Position numbers and translations under genes: made by a program
Assembly: GCF_014084125.1 (NCBI RefSeq)
Contig: NZ_CP048405.1
Location: forward strand, 1,922,001 to 1,986,000
Length of the DNA stretch: 64,000 bases
Source of the DNA: Streptacidiphilus sp. PB12-B1b
Lineage (GTDB): Bacteria; Actinomycetota; Actinomycetes; Streptomycetales; Streptomycetaceae
Reading direction: 5' to 3'
The notes under the pieces: model-generated
Told to the model about the DNA's origin: nothing
Database searches by the model: none
What the model saw: the letters and a program-made list of their open reading frames with translations, nothing else
Part shown: positions 55,046 through 64,000 of the stretch, piece after piece
How the letters are laid out: each line of letters starts with the position of its first letter
How positions within the stretch are numbered: position 1 is the stretch's first letter

Positions 55046-55894
55046 TCAGGACCTGCGGGTGCCGACCAGGTGCAGCAGTGCGGCCACGGTGCGGTACGGG
55101 TCGGTGCGGCCGGCCTGCTCCTCGGCGTCCAGCAGCCGGGCCAGCTGCGCGGGGTCGCTCGGCGCCGGGGTGCCCTCCGGAGCCTGGTCGGTGAAGACCC
55201 GGACGCCGTACCAGCCGCGCAGCGGGACGGACAGCTCGGCGAGGGTCCTGGTCAGCGGCTCCAGCCGGTCGGCCCGGGTGGGCACGCCGTGGTGGCTGAC
55301 GTAGGTGTCGCCGCCGAACGCCTCCAGCGCGCCCGCCCAGTCGCCGGCGCAACCCGGCCGCATGGCCAGGGCGTCGCCGTTGGCGGCGATCACCGAGAGC
55401 ATCCCGCCGGGGGCCAGCATCCGCGCCAGCGAGGCCAGCACCGGTCCCGGCTCGGGCAGGAACATCAGCATGCCGTGGCAGAGCACCACGTCGAAGCTGC
55501 CGGGGCCGAACCAGCGGCCGCAGTCGCCGCCCTGGCCGGTCAGCAGCGTGACCTTGGTCTGCACCTGCGGCGGCTCCACGCAGAGCGCCCGCTGGGCCTC
55601 GCCGAGCATCATCGGATCCGGGTCGAGCCCGGTGACGTGGTGCCCGGCCCGGGCCAGCCGCAGCGCCTGCGTGCCCTGCCCGCAGCCGGCGTCCAGCACC
55701 CGCAGCGGATCGCCCGCGCTCAGCCGGTCGCCGAAGTGCCCGGTGATCTGCTCGGCCAGCTGCCGGGCCACCAGCTCCTGGCGGACGACGTCGCGCAGGC
55801 TGCCGGGGCCGGACAGCCAGCCGTCGGACGCGGCGCCGTAGCCGCCGTACCGCTGCTGCGGCAGGTGGCCGGTGGGGCTGTACGTCTCGATCAG
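55046..55894 (-). CDS. SAM-dependent methyltransferase, CTG start coupled to DUF3043 gene
   Basis: 282 residues with class I SAM motif VLDAGCGQGTQALRLA, motif II region FDVVLCHGMLMFLPEPG and LAPGGMLSVI. No ATG or GTG is well placed; CTG ATC GAG overlaps the DUF3043 TGA (CTGA), the same four-base coupling as ATGA. The start is therefore inferred. Substrate unknown; resembles CmoM/UbiE-like enzymes. Confidence 0.8.
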   Translation of the reverse strand: MIETYSPTGHLPQQRYGGYGAASDGWLSGPGSLRDVVRQELVARQLAEQITGHFGDRLSAGDPLRVLDAGCGQGTQALRLARAGHHVTGLDPDPMMLGEAQRALCVEPPQVQTKVTLLTGQGGDCGRWFGPGSFDVVLCHGMLMFLPEPGPVLASLARMLAPGGMLSVIAANGDALAMRPGCAGDWAGALEAFGGDTYVSHHGVPTRADRLEPLTRTLAELSVPLRGWYGVRVFTDQAPEGTPAPSDPAQLARLLDAEEQAGRTDPYRTVAALLHLVGTRRS

Positions 55895-56487
55895 GGCTTC
55901 TGCCCTCGCTTCACCTGGGGCTTGGGCAGCCGCAGCCGGCGCATCTGCAGCGAACGCAGCAGCGCGTACACGACGGCGCCCTTGGTGTTCTGCCCGGCGA
56001 AGCGCAGCGCGATCTGCTTGCGCAGGCTGAGCGACATGAAGACCGAGTGCAGGACGATCAGCGCGATCATCGCCACCCAGACGATGAGCGAGATGTTCTT
56101 CAGCGAGGTGCTCGGCAGCACGTTCAGCACCAGGACGATCACCGCCAGCGGCAGGAACCACTCGGCGGCGGTGAACCTGGAGTCGATGTAGTCGCGGGCG
56201 AAACGCCGGACCGGGCCCCGGTCGCGGGCGGGCAGGGCCCGCTCGTCGCCGTTGAGCAGGGCGAGCCGCTGCCGCTCGCGGTCGGCGCGGCCGGCGTCGC
56301 GGGCGGCCCTGGCGGCCTCCTTGCGGTCCATCGGCACGTAGGCGCGGCCGCGGCGGTTGGCCTCGGCCTCGCTGCGCTTGGGCGTCGGCCGGCCCTTCTT
56401 GGCCTCGGCGTAGGGGCGCGCGGACTCGTCCAGCTTGGTCAGCTGGACCGGGTCGGCGGGGGCATCCTGGGAGCTTCGTCGGAACAC
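55891..56487 (-). CDS. DUF3043 membrane protein
   Basis: 198 residues from GTG TTC CGA CGA. A basic N-terminal half (KKGRPTPKRSEAEANRRGRAYVP) and two helices (about 116-135 and 145-165), as in the actinobacterial DUF3043 family. Function unknown. Likely cotranscribed with the methyltransferase. Confidence 0.85.
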   Translation of the reverse strand: MFRRSSQDAPADPVQLTKLDESARPYAEAKKGRPTPKRSEAEANRRGRAYVPMDRKEAARAARDAGRADRERQRLALLNGDERALPARDRGPVRRFARDYIDSRFTAAEWFLPLAVIVLVLNVLPSTSLKNISLIVWVAMIALIVLHSVFMSLSLRKQIALRFAGQNTKGAVVYALLRSLQMRRLRLPKPQVKRGQKP

Positions 56488-56740
56488 AGTGCCCAAGAGT
56501 ACGTGGTCAGAAGGTGTATTCCCTAGCCCCCCGGGGAAGCGGGATGCCGACGGTCCGGCTCGGGGTCGGGCTCCGTCCTGAGGGCGAGAGCGGGTCTCAG
56601 CCAATCGGCCGCACGGATGACGCTCCACGGGGGTCGCTGTAGCACTCTTGTTGCAGTCTGGTGCGCTGCGGTGAACGCCCCGCGCCCCGTAGTCTTGGGT
56701 TCGAGAACCGGCAGGCCGGAGAAGGGGGCGCGCGAGGCCC

Positions 56741-57520
56741 ATGAGCGACGGAATCATGAAGCGGATGTCGATGATCTTCCGTGCCAAGGCCAACAAGGCC
56801 TTGGACAAAGCGGAGGACCCGCGAGAGACACTCGACTACTCGTACCAGAAGCAGCTCGAACTGCTGCAGAAGGTGCGTCGTGGGGTGGCGGACGTGGCGA
56901 CGTCCCGCAAGCGCCTGGAGCTCCAGCTCCAGCAGTTGCAGAAGCAGTCCGGAACGCTGGAGGAGCAGGGCCGCAAGGCGCTCTCCCTCGGCCGTGAGGA
57001 CCTGGCCCGCGAGGCGCTGACCCGCCGTTCCGGGGTCCAGCAGCAGGTCGCCGACCTGGAGACGCAGTACCAGGCCCTGCAGGGCGAGGAGGAGAAGCTC
57101 ACCCTCGCCTCCCAGCGGCTGCAGGCCAAGGTGGACGCCTTCCGGACCAAGAAGGAGACCATCAAGGCCACCTACACGGCCGCGCAGGCGCAGACCCGGA
57201 TCGCCGAGTCCTTCTCCGGGATCTCGGAGGAGATGGGCGACGTCGGCCTGGCGATCCAGCGGGCCGAGGACAAGACCGCGCAGATGCAGGCGCGGGCCGG
57301 AGCCATCGACGAGCTGCTCGCCTCGGGCGCGCTCGACGACCCGACCGGGATGCGCAAGGACGACATCACGGCCGAGCTGGAGCGGATGTCCAGCGGTTCG
57401 GACGTGGAGCTCGAGCTGGCCCGGATGAAGGCCGAGCTGTCGGGCGGTTCCGCAGCCGCCCCGGCGATCGAGCAGGGCCAGCAGGACACTCCCCAAGACC
57501 AGCCGCGTTTCGACAAGTAG
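56741..57520 (+). CDS. pspA: Phage-shock protein A / IM30-family membrane-stress protein
   Basis: 259 residues, long coiled coil from about 25 to 220 (LDYSYQKQLELLQKVRRGVADVATSRKRLELQLQQLQKQ). Begins MSDGIMKRMSMIFRAKANKALDKAEDP with an amphipathic helix that binds stressed membrane. An inner Met at 56756 is an alternative start. C-terminal tail disordered. 10 bases before pspAA. Confidence 0.93.
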   Translation: MSDGIMKRMSMIFRAKANKALDKAEDPRETLDYSYQKQLELLQKVRRGVADVATSRKRLELQLQQLQKQSGTLEEQGRKALSLGREDLAREALTRRSGVQQQVADLETQYQALQGEEEKLTLASQRLQAKVDAFRTKKETIKATYTAAQAQTRIAESFSGISEEMGDVGLAIQRAEDKTAQMQARAGAIDELLASGALDDPTGMRKDDITAELERMSSGSDVELELARMKAELSGGSAAAPAIEQGQQDTPQDQPRFDK

Positions 57521-57530
57521 GGAGAGCCAC

Positions 57531-57809
57531 ATGATCGTCAGGATCATGGGGGAGGGCCAGTTCGAGGTTCCCGAGACCCTGGTCGACCGGCTCAACGAGC
57601 TGGACAACGCGGTGCTGGCGGCCCTGGACTCCGCCGACGAGGCGGACTTCCGGGTCAGCCTGGCCGCCCTGCTCGCCGCGGTGCGCGCCGGTGGGACGCC
57701 GGTGCCGCACGACGAGCTGGTGCCCTCCGAGGCGACCCTGCCGTACGAGGAGGCCACGGTCGACGAGGTCAGGGAGCTGCTGCACCACGACGGGCTGATC
57801 CCCGGCTGA
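57531..57809 (+). CDS. pspAA: PspA-associated protein PspAA
   Basis: 92 residues: MIVRIMGEGQFEVPETLVDRLNELDNAV, then EEATVDEVRELLHHDGLIPG. The PspAA family is encoded after pspA in actinobacteria and is thought to modulate it. RBS AGGGAG. Operon with pspA, ended by the hairpin at 57843-57883. Confidence 0.9.
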   Translation: MIVRIMGEGQFEVPETLVDRLNELDNAVLAALDSADEADFRVSLAALLAAVRAGGTPVPHDELVPSEATLPYEEATVDEVRELLHHDGLIPG

Positions 57810-57842
57810 GCGGTTCGCACCACGCCGCCCCCGGGCGGTGAC

Positions 57843-57883
57843 GACGAAGGACGGGCGCCCCGGTGGGGTGCCCGTCCTTCGTC
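57843..57883. terminator. Terminator of pspA-pspAA and nadA
   Basis: GACGAAGGACGGGC (57843-57856) pairs perfectly with GCCCGTCCTTCGTC (57870-57883). Confidence 0.85.
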
Positions 57884-57950
57884 CGTCCGCGGCTGTCCGT
57901 CCGCGGCTGTCCGTCCGCGGCTGTCCGTCCGCGGCTGTCCGTCCGCGGCT
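57881..57950. repeat. Five perfect 14-base tandem repeats
   Basis: GTCCGTCCGCGGCT repeated five times without change, with a degenerate copy after it, between pspAA and nadA. Confidence 0.95.
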
Positions 57951-57979
57951 GTCCGTCCGCCGCCGTCCGTCCGCTCCGG

Positions 57980-59149
57980 CTACGGCAGGGCCAGCATCTG
58001 GTCCAGCGCGGCCCTGGCGTGCGCGGCGGTCTGCGGGTCGACCGTGATCACGTTCGGCACCCGGCCCTCGACCAGCGACTCCAGCGTCCACACCAGGTGC
58101 GGCAGGTCGATCCGGTTCATGGTCGAGCAGAAGCAGACGGTGCGGTCGAGGAAGACGACCTCCTTGTCCGGGTGGGCCTTGGCCAGCCGGCGCACCAGGT
58201 TCAGCTCGGTGCCGATGGCCCACTTGCTGCCGGGCTCGGCGGCGTCCAGCGCCTTGATGATGAACTCGGTGGAGCCCACCAGGTCGGCCGCCTGGACCAC
58301 CTCGTGCCGGCACTCGGGGTGCACCAGCACCGTGACGCCGGGGATGCGCGCGCGGACCTCGTCCACCGAGTCCAGCGAGAACCGGCCGTGGACCGAGCAG
58401 TGGCCGCGCCACAGGATCATCTTGGCCGCCCGCAGCTGCTCGGCGGTCAGCCCGCCGCCGGGCTTGTGCGGGTTGTAGACCACGCACTCGTCCAGGCCGA
58501 TGCCCAGGTCGCGGACGGCGGTGTTGCGGCCCAGGTGCTGGTCGGGCAGGAACAGCACCTTGCTGCCCTGCTCGAAGGCCCACTCCAGCGCCCGCTTGGC
58601 GTTGGAGGAGGTGCAGATGGTGCCGCCGTGGCTGCCGGTGAAGGCCTTGATGTCGGCGGAGGAGTTCATGTAGGCGACCGGCACGACGGTGTCGGCGACG
58701 CCCGCGTCGGTGAGCACGTCCCAGCACTCGGCGACCTGCTCGGCGGTGGCCATGTCGGCCATGGAGCAGCCCGCGGCCAGGTCCGGCAGGATCACCCGCT
58801 GGTCGGCGCCGGTGAGGATGTCCGCGCTCTCGGCCATGAAGTGCACGCCGCAGAAGACGATGAACTCGGCCCCGGGCCGGTCGGCGGCGTCCCGGGCCAG
58901 CTTGAACGAGTCGCCGGTCACGTCGGCGAACTCGATGACCTCGTCGCGCTGGTAGTGGTGGCCCAGCACGAAGACCCGGTCGCCGAGCGCGGCCTTGGCG
59001 GCGCGGGCGCGCTCGACCAGATCGGGGTCGGAGGCGGCGGGGAGGTCTCCGGGACAGTCGACACCGCGTTCGCTCGCCGGGTCGGCCCCGCGGCCGAGCA
59101 GCAGCAGGGCCAGCGGGGTGGGCGCGGGCTCTTGATAGGTGATGGTCAC
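57980..59149 (-). CDS. nadA: Quinolinate synthase A
   Basis: 389 residues. Condenses iminoaspartate with DHAP to quinolinate for NAD. The [4Fe-4S] Cys ligands lie in VFCGVHFMAE, VHPECRHE and DRTVCFCSTMN; VLGHHYQRDEVIEFADVTGD is the family start. ATG at 59149. nadB and nadC are not adjacent. Confidence 0.95.
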   Translation of the reverse strand: MTITYQEPAPTPLALLLLGRGADPASERGVDCPGDLPAASDPDLVERARAAKAALGDRVFVLGHHYQRDEVIEFADVTGDSFKLARDAADRPGAEFIVFCGVHFMAESADILTGADQRVILPDLAAGCSMADMATAEQVAECWDVLTDAGVADTVVPVAYMNSSADIKAFTGSHGGTICTSSNAKRALEWAFEQGSKVLFLPDQHLGRNTAVRDLGIGLDECVVYNPHKPGGGLTAEQLRAAKMILWRGHCSVHGRFSLDSVDEVRARIPGVTVLVHPECRHEVVQAADLVGSTEFIIKALDAAEPGSKWAIGTELNLVRRLAKAHPDKEVVFLDRTVCFCSTMNRIDLPHLVWTLESLVEGRVPNVITVDPQTAAHARAALDQMLALP

Positions 59150-59367
59150 GGGCGACTGCCCTCCTGTGTGGCTGCGGTGAGGGACCGCACCCTTTTCGTC
59201 TTTCTGACGTTATCCATGATAACCCGCTTCCGGTGCTGCGACCTCGGCCGAGGTGGCAATGTGATCGACGCCGCTCCTGCCGCAATGGACGTATACGGCT
59301 GGCGCGGCGCGCCCCGGGCCGACAGGCTCACAAGCAACGGATGGGCGAGCGGAAGGGTACGCGGAGA

Positions 59368-60555
59368 ATGAGCGACGGGTCGAACGCGGCCACGCGGGCA
59401 GGCAGCCCCCTGCGGCGGATGCTGCCCCGCAGCAGGGGCGAGGAGCACCGCGCCTCCACCCCGCTGGAGCTCTTCTTCGACCTCTGCTTCGTCGTCGCCG
59501 TCTCCCAGGCCGGCAGCCAGCTGGCGCACGCGCTCGCCGCCGGGCACCCGGGCAAGGGGATCAGCGGCTACCTGCTGGTCTTCTTCGCCATCTGGTGGGC
59601 CTGGGTCAACTTCACCTGGTTCGCCTCCGCCTACGACACCGACGACGTCGCCTACCGGGTGGCGACGCTGGTGCAGATCACCGGGGCGCTGATCCTCGCC
59701 GCCGGCGTGCCCCGGCTGTTCGACGGCGACCGGGCGGTCGGGGTGCTCGGCTACGTGGTGATGCGCTGCGCCCTGGTGGCCCAGTGGCTGCGCGCCGCCC
59801 ACGCCAACACCGGCGCCCCCCGCACCGTCGCGCTGCGCTACGCCTGCGGCGTCAGCTGCGTCCAGGTCGGCTGGGTGGTGCTGCTGTTCCTGCCGCACGG
59901 GGTGCAGACCGCGCTGCTGCCGGTGCTGATCGTGGCCGAGCTGGCGGTGCCGCCGCTCGCCGAGCGGCACGAGCGCACCTCCTGGCACCCGGAGCACATC
60001 GCCGAGCGCTACGGCCTGTTCACCCTGATCGTGCTGGGCGAGTCGGTCTCGGCGGCCACCATCGCCGTCCAGTCGGCGCTGGACGAGCACGACGCGCTGC
60101 GCGGGCTGCTGCCGATCGCCGCCGGCGGCCTGCTGATCTGCTTCGCCGCCTGGTGGATCTACTTCGCCCGGCCGGTGCACGAGTACCTGGGCTCCAACCG
60201 GCAGGCGTTCCTCTGGGGCTACGGCCACTACCTGGTGCTGCTGTCGGCGGCGGCGATCGGCGCGGGCCTGGAGGTGGCGGTGGAGCACGCGGTCGGCAGC
60301 TCCGGCATCTCCGCCCGGGCCGCCGCCGCGGTGGTGACCGTGCCGACGGCGGTCTACCTGTTCAGCGTCTGGGCGATGCACTCGCGCTACACCAAGCGCG
60401 GCGCGGCCCAGGCGGTGCTGCCGACCGCCTCGGTCGCGGTCCTGGCCGCCACCCTGGTGGGCGGCGCGGGGGCGGTGCTGACGGCCGGGCTCCTGTGCGC
60501 GGCCACGGTCGCCGTGGGGCTCAGCATCCAGTACCACCGCGATCTGTCGGGCTGA
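59368..60555 (+). CDS. LtrA (low temperature requirement A) family membrane protein
   Basis: 395 residues, about ten membrane helices. TPLELFFDLCFVVAVSQ and HPEHIAERYGLFTLIVLGESV are LtrA signatures. Its transport or sensing role is unknown. Start chosen at ATG AGC GAC; an in-frame ATG at 59341 exists. The gap to nadA (59150-59367) holds no gene. Confidence 0.9.
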   Translation: MSDGSNAATRAGSPLRRMLPRSRGEEHRASTPLELFFDLCFVVAVSQAGSQLAHALAAGHPGKGISGYLLVFFAIWWAWVNFTWFASAYDTDDVAYRVATLVQITGALILAAGVPRLFDGDRAVGVLGYVVMRCALVAQWLRAAHANTGAPRTVALRYACGVSCVQVGWVVLLFLPHGVQTALLPVLIVAELAVPPLAERHERTSWHPEHIAERYGLFTLIVLGESVSAATIAVQSALDEHDALRGLLPIAAGGLLICFAAWWIYFARPVHEYLGSNRQAFLWGYGHYLVLLSAAAIGAGLEVAVEHAVGSSGISARAAAAVVTVPTAVYLFSVWAMHSRYTKRGAAQAVLPTASVAVLAATLVGGAGAVLTAGLLCAATVAVGLSIQYHRDLSG

Positions 60556-60582
60556 CCGGCCGGATGTGCTAGTTCTGTACTC

Positions 60583-61101
60583 GTGTCCGCACCACGAACG
60601 CCACCCCGCCAGAACCGGCCCGGGAGCCGGCCGGAGAGCCGCACCGGGAACCGGCCGGAGAGCCGCGTCCCCGCGCTGGACGAGACCGACCGCCGCGTCC
60701 TGGAGCTGCTCGGCCGCGACGGTCGGGCCTCCTACGCGGAGATCGGGCTGCTGGTGAACCTCTCCGCGACGGCGGTCAAGCGGCGGGTGGACCGGCTGCG
60801 GGAGCGCGGCGTGGTGCGCGGCTTCACCGTCGTCCTCGATCCGGAGCTGCTGGGCTGGCGCACCGAGGCGTTCGTGGAGATCTACTGCCGGGAGCGCACC
60901 TCGCCCGAGGAGATCCTCTCCGCCCTGCGGCAGTTCCCGGAGGTGGTGGCCGCCTGGACGGTCACCGGCGACCCGGACGCCCTGGTGCACCTGCGGGCCG
61001 CCGACACCCGGCACCTGGAGAGCGTGATCGAGCGCATCCGCAAGGAGCGCGGGGTGCAGCGCAGCCGCAGCTCGGTGGTGCTCAGCCAGCTGATCGGCTG
61101 A
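60583..61101 (+). CDS. Lrp/AsnC-family regulator
   Basis: 172 residues from GTG. HTH: LDETDRRVLELLGRDGRASYAEIGLLVNLSATAVKRRVDRLRE. C-terminal RAM domain (TEAFVEIYCRERTSPEEILSAL and VTGDPDALVHLRAADTRHLES). The N-terminus has a GNRPESR-type repeat. It precedes the PLP decarboxylase on the same strand by 144 bases and likely regulates it. Confidence 0.9.
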   Translation: MSAPRTPPRQNRPGSRPESRTGNRPESRVPALDETDRRVLELLGRDGRASYAEIGLLVNLSATAVKRRVDRLRERGVVRGFTVVLDPELLGWRTEAFVEIYCRERTSPEEILSALRQFPEVVAAWTVTGDPDALVHLRAADTRHLESVIERIRKERGVQRSRSSVVLSQLIG

Positions 61102-61245
61102 CCCGGACGCCGACAGTCCGGAAAGCTGCGCCGAGCGCCCCGATCCCGCAGGAAAGCTGCGCGCCGGGCAGGGTTCCGACGTGCCGGGAGGCCGCCCTGC
61201 TGCCTAGGGTTGATCACGTCGCAGCCGCCCTGAGAGGACCCTCCC

Positions 61246-62610
61246 GTGACCGAGCGCATGCACCAGTACGACGCCAGAACGGTTGACCTGGTCTTCGACT
61301 ACATGCGGGAACGGCTCCAGTACGACCCCGTGCCGCTGGACCACCCCGGGGACCGCGAACGGCTCGGACAGGCCCTGGAGGGCCTGCTGAACGCCCACGG
61401 AAACGATCCTGCGGACGTGCTGAAGCTGTACGACCACGAGCTGTCCCGCGCGGTCATCTCCGCCGACAGCCCGCGCTACCTCTCCTTCATCCCCTGCGCG
61501 CCCACCAAGGCCGCCCTGCTGTTCGACATGGTGGTCTCCTGCGCCTCGCTGCAGGGCATCTCCTGGCTGGAGGCGGCCGGGGCCATCGCCGCCGAGAACC
61601 AGGTGCTGCGGCTGATAGCGGACCGCGCCGGGCTGCCGCAGACGGCGGGCGGCTGCTTCGTCTCCGGCGGATCGGCCGGCAACCTCTCCGCCCTGGTCGT
61701 CGCCCGGGACACCGCGCGGCACCGGCTCGGCCTGGCGCCGGGCGCCCGGATGCGGATCGCGGTCAGCGACCAGACCCACTCCTCGGTCACCAACACCCTC
61801 AACATCATCGGCGTGGAGAAGCTGGTCGTCCCCACCGAGGGCCACCGGCTGACCGGCGCCGCGCTGCGCGCCGCGCTGGACGCCGACACCAGCGGCATCC
61901 CGGTGATCGGCGTGGTCGGCACCGCCGGCACCACCAACGCCGGCATCGTCGACGACCTGGCCGGCATCGCCGAGGTCGCCCGCGAGCGCGAGCTGTGGTT
62001 CCACGTGGACGGCGCCTACGGCGGCGCCGGGCTGTTCGCCCCCTCGGTCCGGGCGCGCTACGACGGCATCGAGCACGCCGACAGCTTCGTCGTGGACCCG
62101 CACAAGTGGCTGTTCGCGCCCTTCGACTGCGCCGCGCTCATCTACCGCCACCCCCGCCTCGCCAAGGGCGTGCACACCCAGGACGCCTCCTACCTGGACG
62201 TCCTGCACACCGGCGACGACGAGGAGTGGAACCCCACCGACTACGCCTACCACCTCACCCGGCGGGCCCGCGGCCTGCCGCTGTGGTTCTCCCTGGCCGT
62301 CCACGGCACCGACGCCTACACCGAGGCGGTGGAGGCCGGCCTCACCCTGGCCCGCGAGACCGCCGAGCTGATCCGCAGCGCCTACCCCGACCTGGAGCTG
62401 GTGCTCGACCCGGTGCTCTCCAGCGTCGTCTTCCGCCGCCGGGGCTGGGCCGCCGAGGACTACTACGCCTGGTCCCGGCAGCTGCTCGCGGACCAGACCG
62501 GCTTCGTCACCCCGACCGGCTGGGAGGGCGAGGTCGTCGCCCGCTTCGCCTTCCTGCACCCGGGCACCACCACGGACATGGTCCGGGAGATCCTCGACAC
62601 CATGCACTGA
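61246..62610 (+). CDS. PLP-dependent group II amino acid decarboxylase
   Basis: 454 residues. FVSGGSAGNLSALVVARD and the PLP Lys in VVDPHKWLFAPFDCAALI are typical of aromatic amino acid (DOPA/tryptophan) decarboxylases. Substrate unknown. GTG start with GAGAGGA upstream. The Lrp regulator before it may sense the amino acid. Confidence 0.88.
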   Translation: MTERMHQYDARTVDLVFDYMRERLQYDPVPLDHPGDRERLGQALEGLLNAHGNDPADVLKLYDHELSRAVISADSPRYLSFIPCAPTKAALLFDMVVSCASLQGISWLEAAGAIAAENQVLRLIADRAGLPQTAGGCFVSGGSAGNLSALVVARDTARHRLGLAPGARMRIAVSDQTHSSVTNTLNIIGVEKLVVPTEGHRLTGAALRAALDADTSGIPVIGVVGTAGTTNAGIVDDLAGIAEVARERELWFHVDGAYGGAGLFAPSVRARYDGIEHADSFVVDPHKWLFAPFDCAALIYRHPRLAKGVHTQDASYLDVLHTGDDEEWNPTDYAYHLTRRARGLPLWFSLAVHGTDAYTEAVEAGLTLARETAELIRSAYPDLELVLDPVLSSVVFRRRGWAAEDYYAWSRQLLADQTGFVTPTGWEGEVVARFAFLHPGTTTDMVREILDTMH

Positions 62611-62651
62611 GGCCCGGAAGCACCGAGGCCCGGATGCGCCCCCGGCCGCCG

Positions 62652-63530
62652 TCAGAGGTAGGCGTCCGAGGGCAGGTACGGGGCGGGCGGGCGCATGCCG
62701 CGCAGGGCCAGGTAGCCCCGGGAGCCGACGGACAGCCCGGCCGCCAGGCAGACGTCCACCGCCCACTCCTGCTCCCCGGTCGCGTGGGACACCACCGCCT
62801 CCACCCCGGTCGGCACCCGGATCAGCGCCTCCGTCAGCAGCCGCGCGGCCAGCCGCCGCGAGGTGGCCGCCAGCAGCACGATCCGACCGCCCTCGCGGTA
62901 GCAGTAGCCGCTCCCGGCGAGGGTGTCCACCACCAGCAGTTCCTCGCAGGCGCGCAGCAGCATCGGGTGGTCCTCGGCATGCGCGCCCCCGCGCACCCGC
63001 CGGTCCACCGAGTCCAGCAGCGGCCGGTGCGAGGCGTCGCCGAGGTGGACCGGGATGCCGTCGGCGTCCGGCAGCGCGGGCCGGTCCACCTGGCCGCGGA
63101 ACTCCATCGTCGGGTGCAGCCGGAAGCCGGCCGCGTGGTAGCGGCGGGCGGCGCGCGGATCGGGCGGCGCGACGACCATGCCCCGCAGGCAGCCCCGGCC
63201 GTAGGCGGCGGCGTGGTCCAGCAGCAGCCTGCCGAGCCCCTTGCCCTGCGCCGAGGGCAGCACGCAGAACAGCGACAGGCCCCACAGCCCCTCGCGGCGC
63301 AGCGCCAGTGCCACCCCGACCGGCTGCCCGCCCTCCTCCGCCAGCCAGCAGCCGCCCGGATCGCTGACGGCCAGGTGCCTGGTCCGGGCCTCGGCCACGG
63401 CCACTCCGGCCGGGGTCCAGGCGAGCGGGGCGGCCCCCAGCGACTCCTCCATCGCGGTGAACGCCGCCCGGGACACCTCCGTCACGGCGCGGGCGTCCGA
63501 GGCCGAGTCACGAACCGGGCGCAGGATCAT
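62652..63530 (-). CDS. GNAT-family N-acetyltransferase, two-domain
   Basis: 292 residues from ATG ATC CTG CGC; the longer frame lacks support. N-terminal GNAT with VLPSAQGKGLGRLLLDHAAAYG; the C-terminal half is a degenerate second domain. Substrate unknown. Converges on the decarboxylase. Confidence 0.82.
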   Translation of the reverse strand: MILRPVRDSASDARAVTEVSRAAFTAMEESLGAAPLAWTPAGVAVAEARTRHLAVSDPGGCWLAEEGGQPVGVALALRREGLWGLSLFCVLPSAQGKGLGRLLLDHAAAYGRGCLRGMVVAPPDPRAARRYHAAGFRLHPTMEFRGQVDRPALPDADGIPVHLGDASHRPLLDSVDRRVRGGAHAEDHPMLLRACEELLVVDTLAGSGYCYREGGRIVLLAATSRRLAARLLTEALIRVPTGVEAVVSHATGEQEWAVDVCLAAGLSVGSRGYLALRGMRPPAPYLPSDAYL

Positions 63531-63730
63531 GGGCCAAGTCTGGCCCGGACCGCCCGGCCGGGCCACGGATTCGGGCCGATCCGCACCCGGGCGCCGCCCG
63601 CCCCGGAGCCGGTGACCACCGCGGCGCGGTGTGCGAGCATGGGACGGTAGAGACAATCCCCGGAATACTTCTGGGGTGCGGCCGGTTTGCAGCCGGTAGC
63701 AGTCCGTCGTCACAACCCGGGAGTACACAG

Positions 63731-64000
63731 ATGACCGTCCAGGACGAGACCAACGTCGAGAGCGGGATCCTCCTCAGCGATGCCGCAGCGGACAAGGTCC
63801 GCAGCCTGCTGGCGCAGGAGGGCCGGGACGACCTGGCGCTGCGCGTGGCCGTTCAGCCCGGCGGCTGCTCGGGCCTGCGCTACCAGCTGTTCTTCGACGA
63901 GCGCTCGCTCGACGGCGACGTCGTGAAGGACTTCGGCGGCGTCAACGTCGTCACCGACCGGATGAGCGCCCCCTACCTCGGCGGCGCCACCATCGACTTC
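63731..64000 (+). CDS. erpA: Iron-sulfur cluster insertion protein ErpA, 5' part
   Basis: First 90 codons; continues past the right edge. LSDAAADKVRSLLAQEG and the first Cys ligand in VQPGGCSGLRYQLFFDE are A-type carrier signatures; the C-terminal CGCG motif is off the edge. It delivers Fe-S clusters to apoproteins such as NadA and LipA, both encoded in this window. Confidence 0.93.
   Translation, partial: MTVQDETNVESGILLSDAAADKVRSLLAQEGRDDLALRVAVQPGGCSGLRYQLFFDERSLDGDVVKDFGGVNVVTDRMSAPYLGGATIDF

Noticed and set aside
57881-57950. CRISPR array
   Set aside because: Units are contiguous 14-base repeats without spacers, and there are no cas genes.

Overview
The window is high-GC actinobacterial chromosome. 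The gene content points to Streptomycetaceae (Streptomyces, Kitasatospora or Streptacidiphilus): GlnA, GlnA2 and GlnE together, RbpA, a GlnR operator, an NsdA-like regulator, frequent GTG starts and a TTA codon in a P450 gene. Genus cannot be settled from the sequence alone. I saw no tRNA, rRNA, CRISPR array or insertion sequence.

Layout. 1-8.7 kb is nitrogen/NAD metabolism: the 5' part of nadE (runs off the left edge), glnA2 (gamma-glutamylpolyamine synthetase type) and glnE, interrupted by a DUF4157 (eCIS-core) protein and a GH16-like secreted protein. 8.7-24.6 kb is mixed: PAP2 membrane phosphatase, SatP-type acetate transporter, a P450, quinone reductase, MBL hydrolase, TPR protein, Tat-exported phospholipase C, secreted alpha/beta hydrolase, RbpA, a paralogous helical-protein pair, Fpg/Nei glycosylase, and an azoreductase/ECF41 sigma divergon. 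24.5-31.4 kb looks accessory: a two-gene ATP-grasp/PhyH-dioxygenase unit, an ECF sigma with a CU044_5270 protein, a frameshifted small-gene pair, a lipoprotein, a PIN toxin whose antitoxin appears truncated, and an intact yefM-yoeB module with its own operator.

31.5-64 kb is mostly conserved housekeeping: glnA with a complete four-site GlnR operator, RDD and DUF4191 membrane proteins, lipA/lipB, an aldo/keto reductase-TetR pair, an NsdA-like regulator, a FAD oxidoreductase, a TIGR01777 SDR, sucB/lpdA (lipoylated E2 and its E3, whose cofactor is made by lipA/lipB), pepA, the cobU-cobT-cobS B12 loop-assembly operon, DUF3043 plus methyltransferase, pspA-pspAA, nadA, LtrA, Lrp plus PLP decarboxylase, a GNAT protein, and the start of erpA at the right edge.

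A general caution: lipA, the P450, the secreted hydrolase and one small gene each carry a single-base indel in or beside a short G/C run. Because lipA is a core gene, base-calling error is more likely than four pseudogenes, and the reading frames given for those genes are reconstructions.
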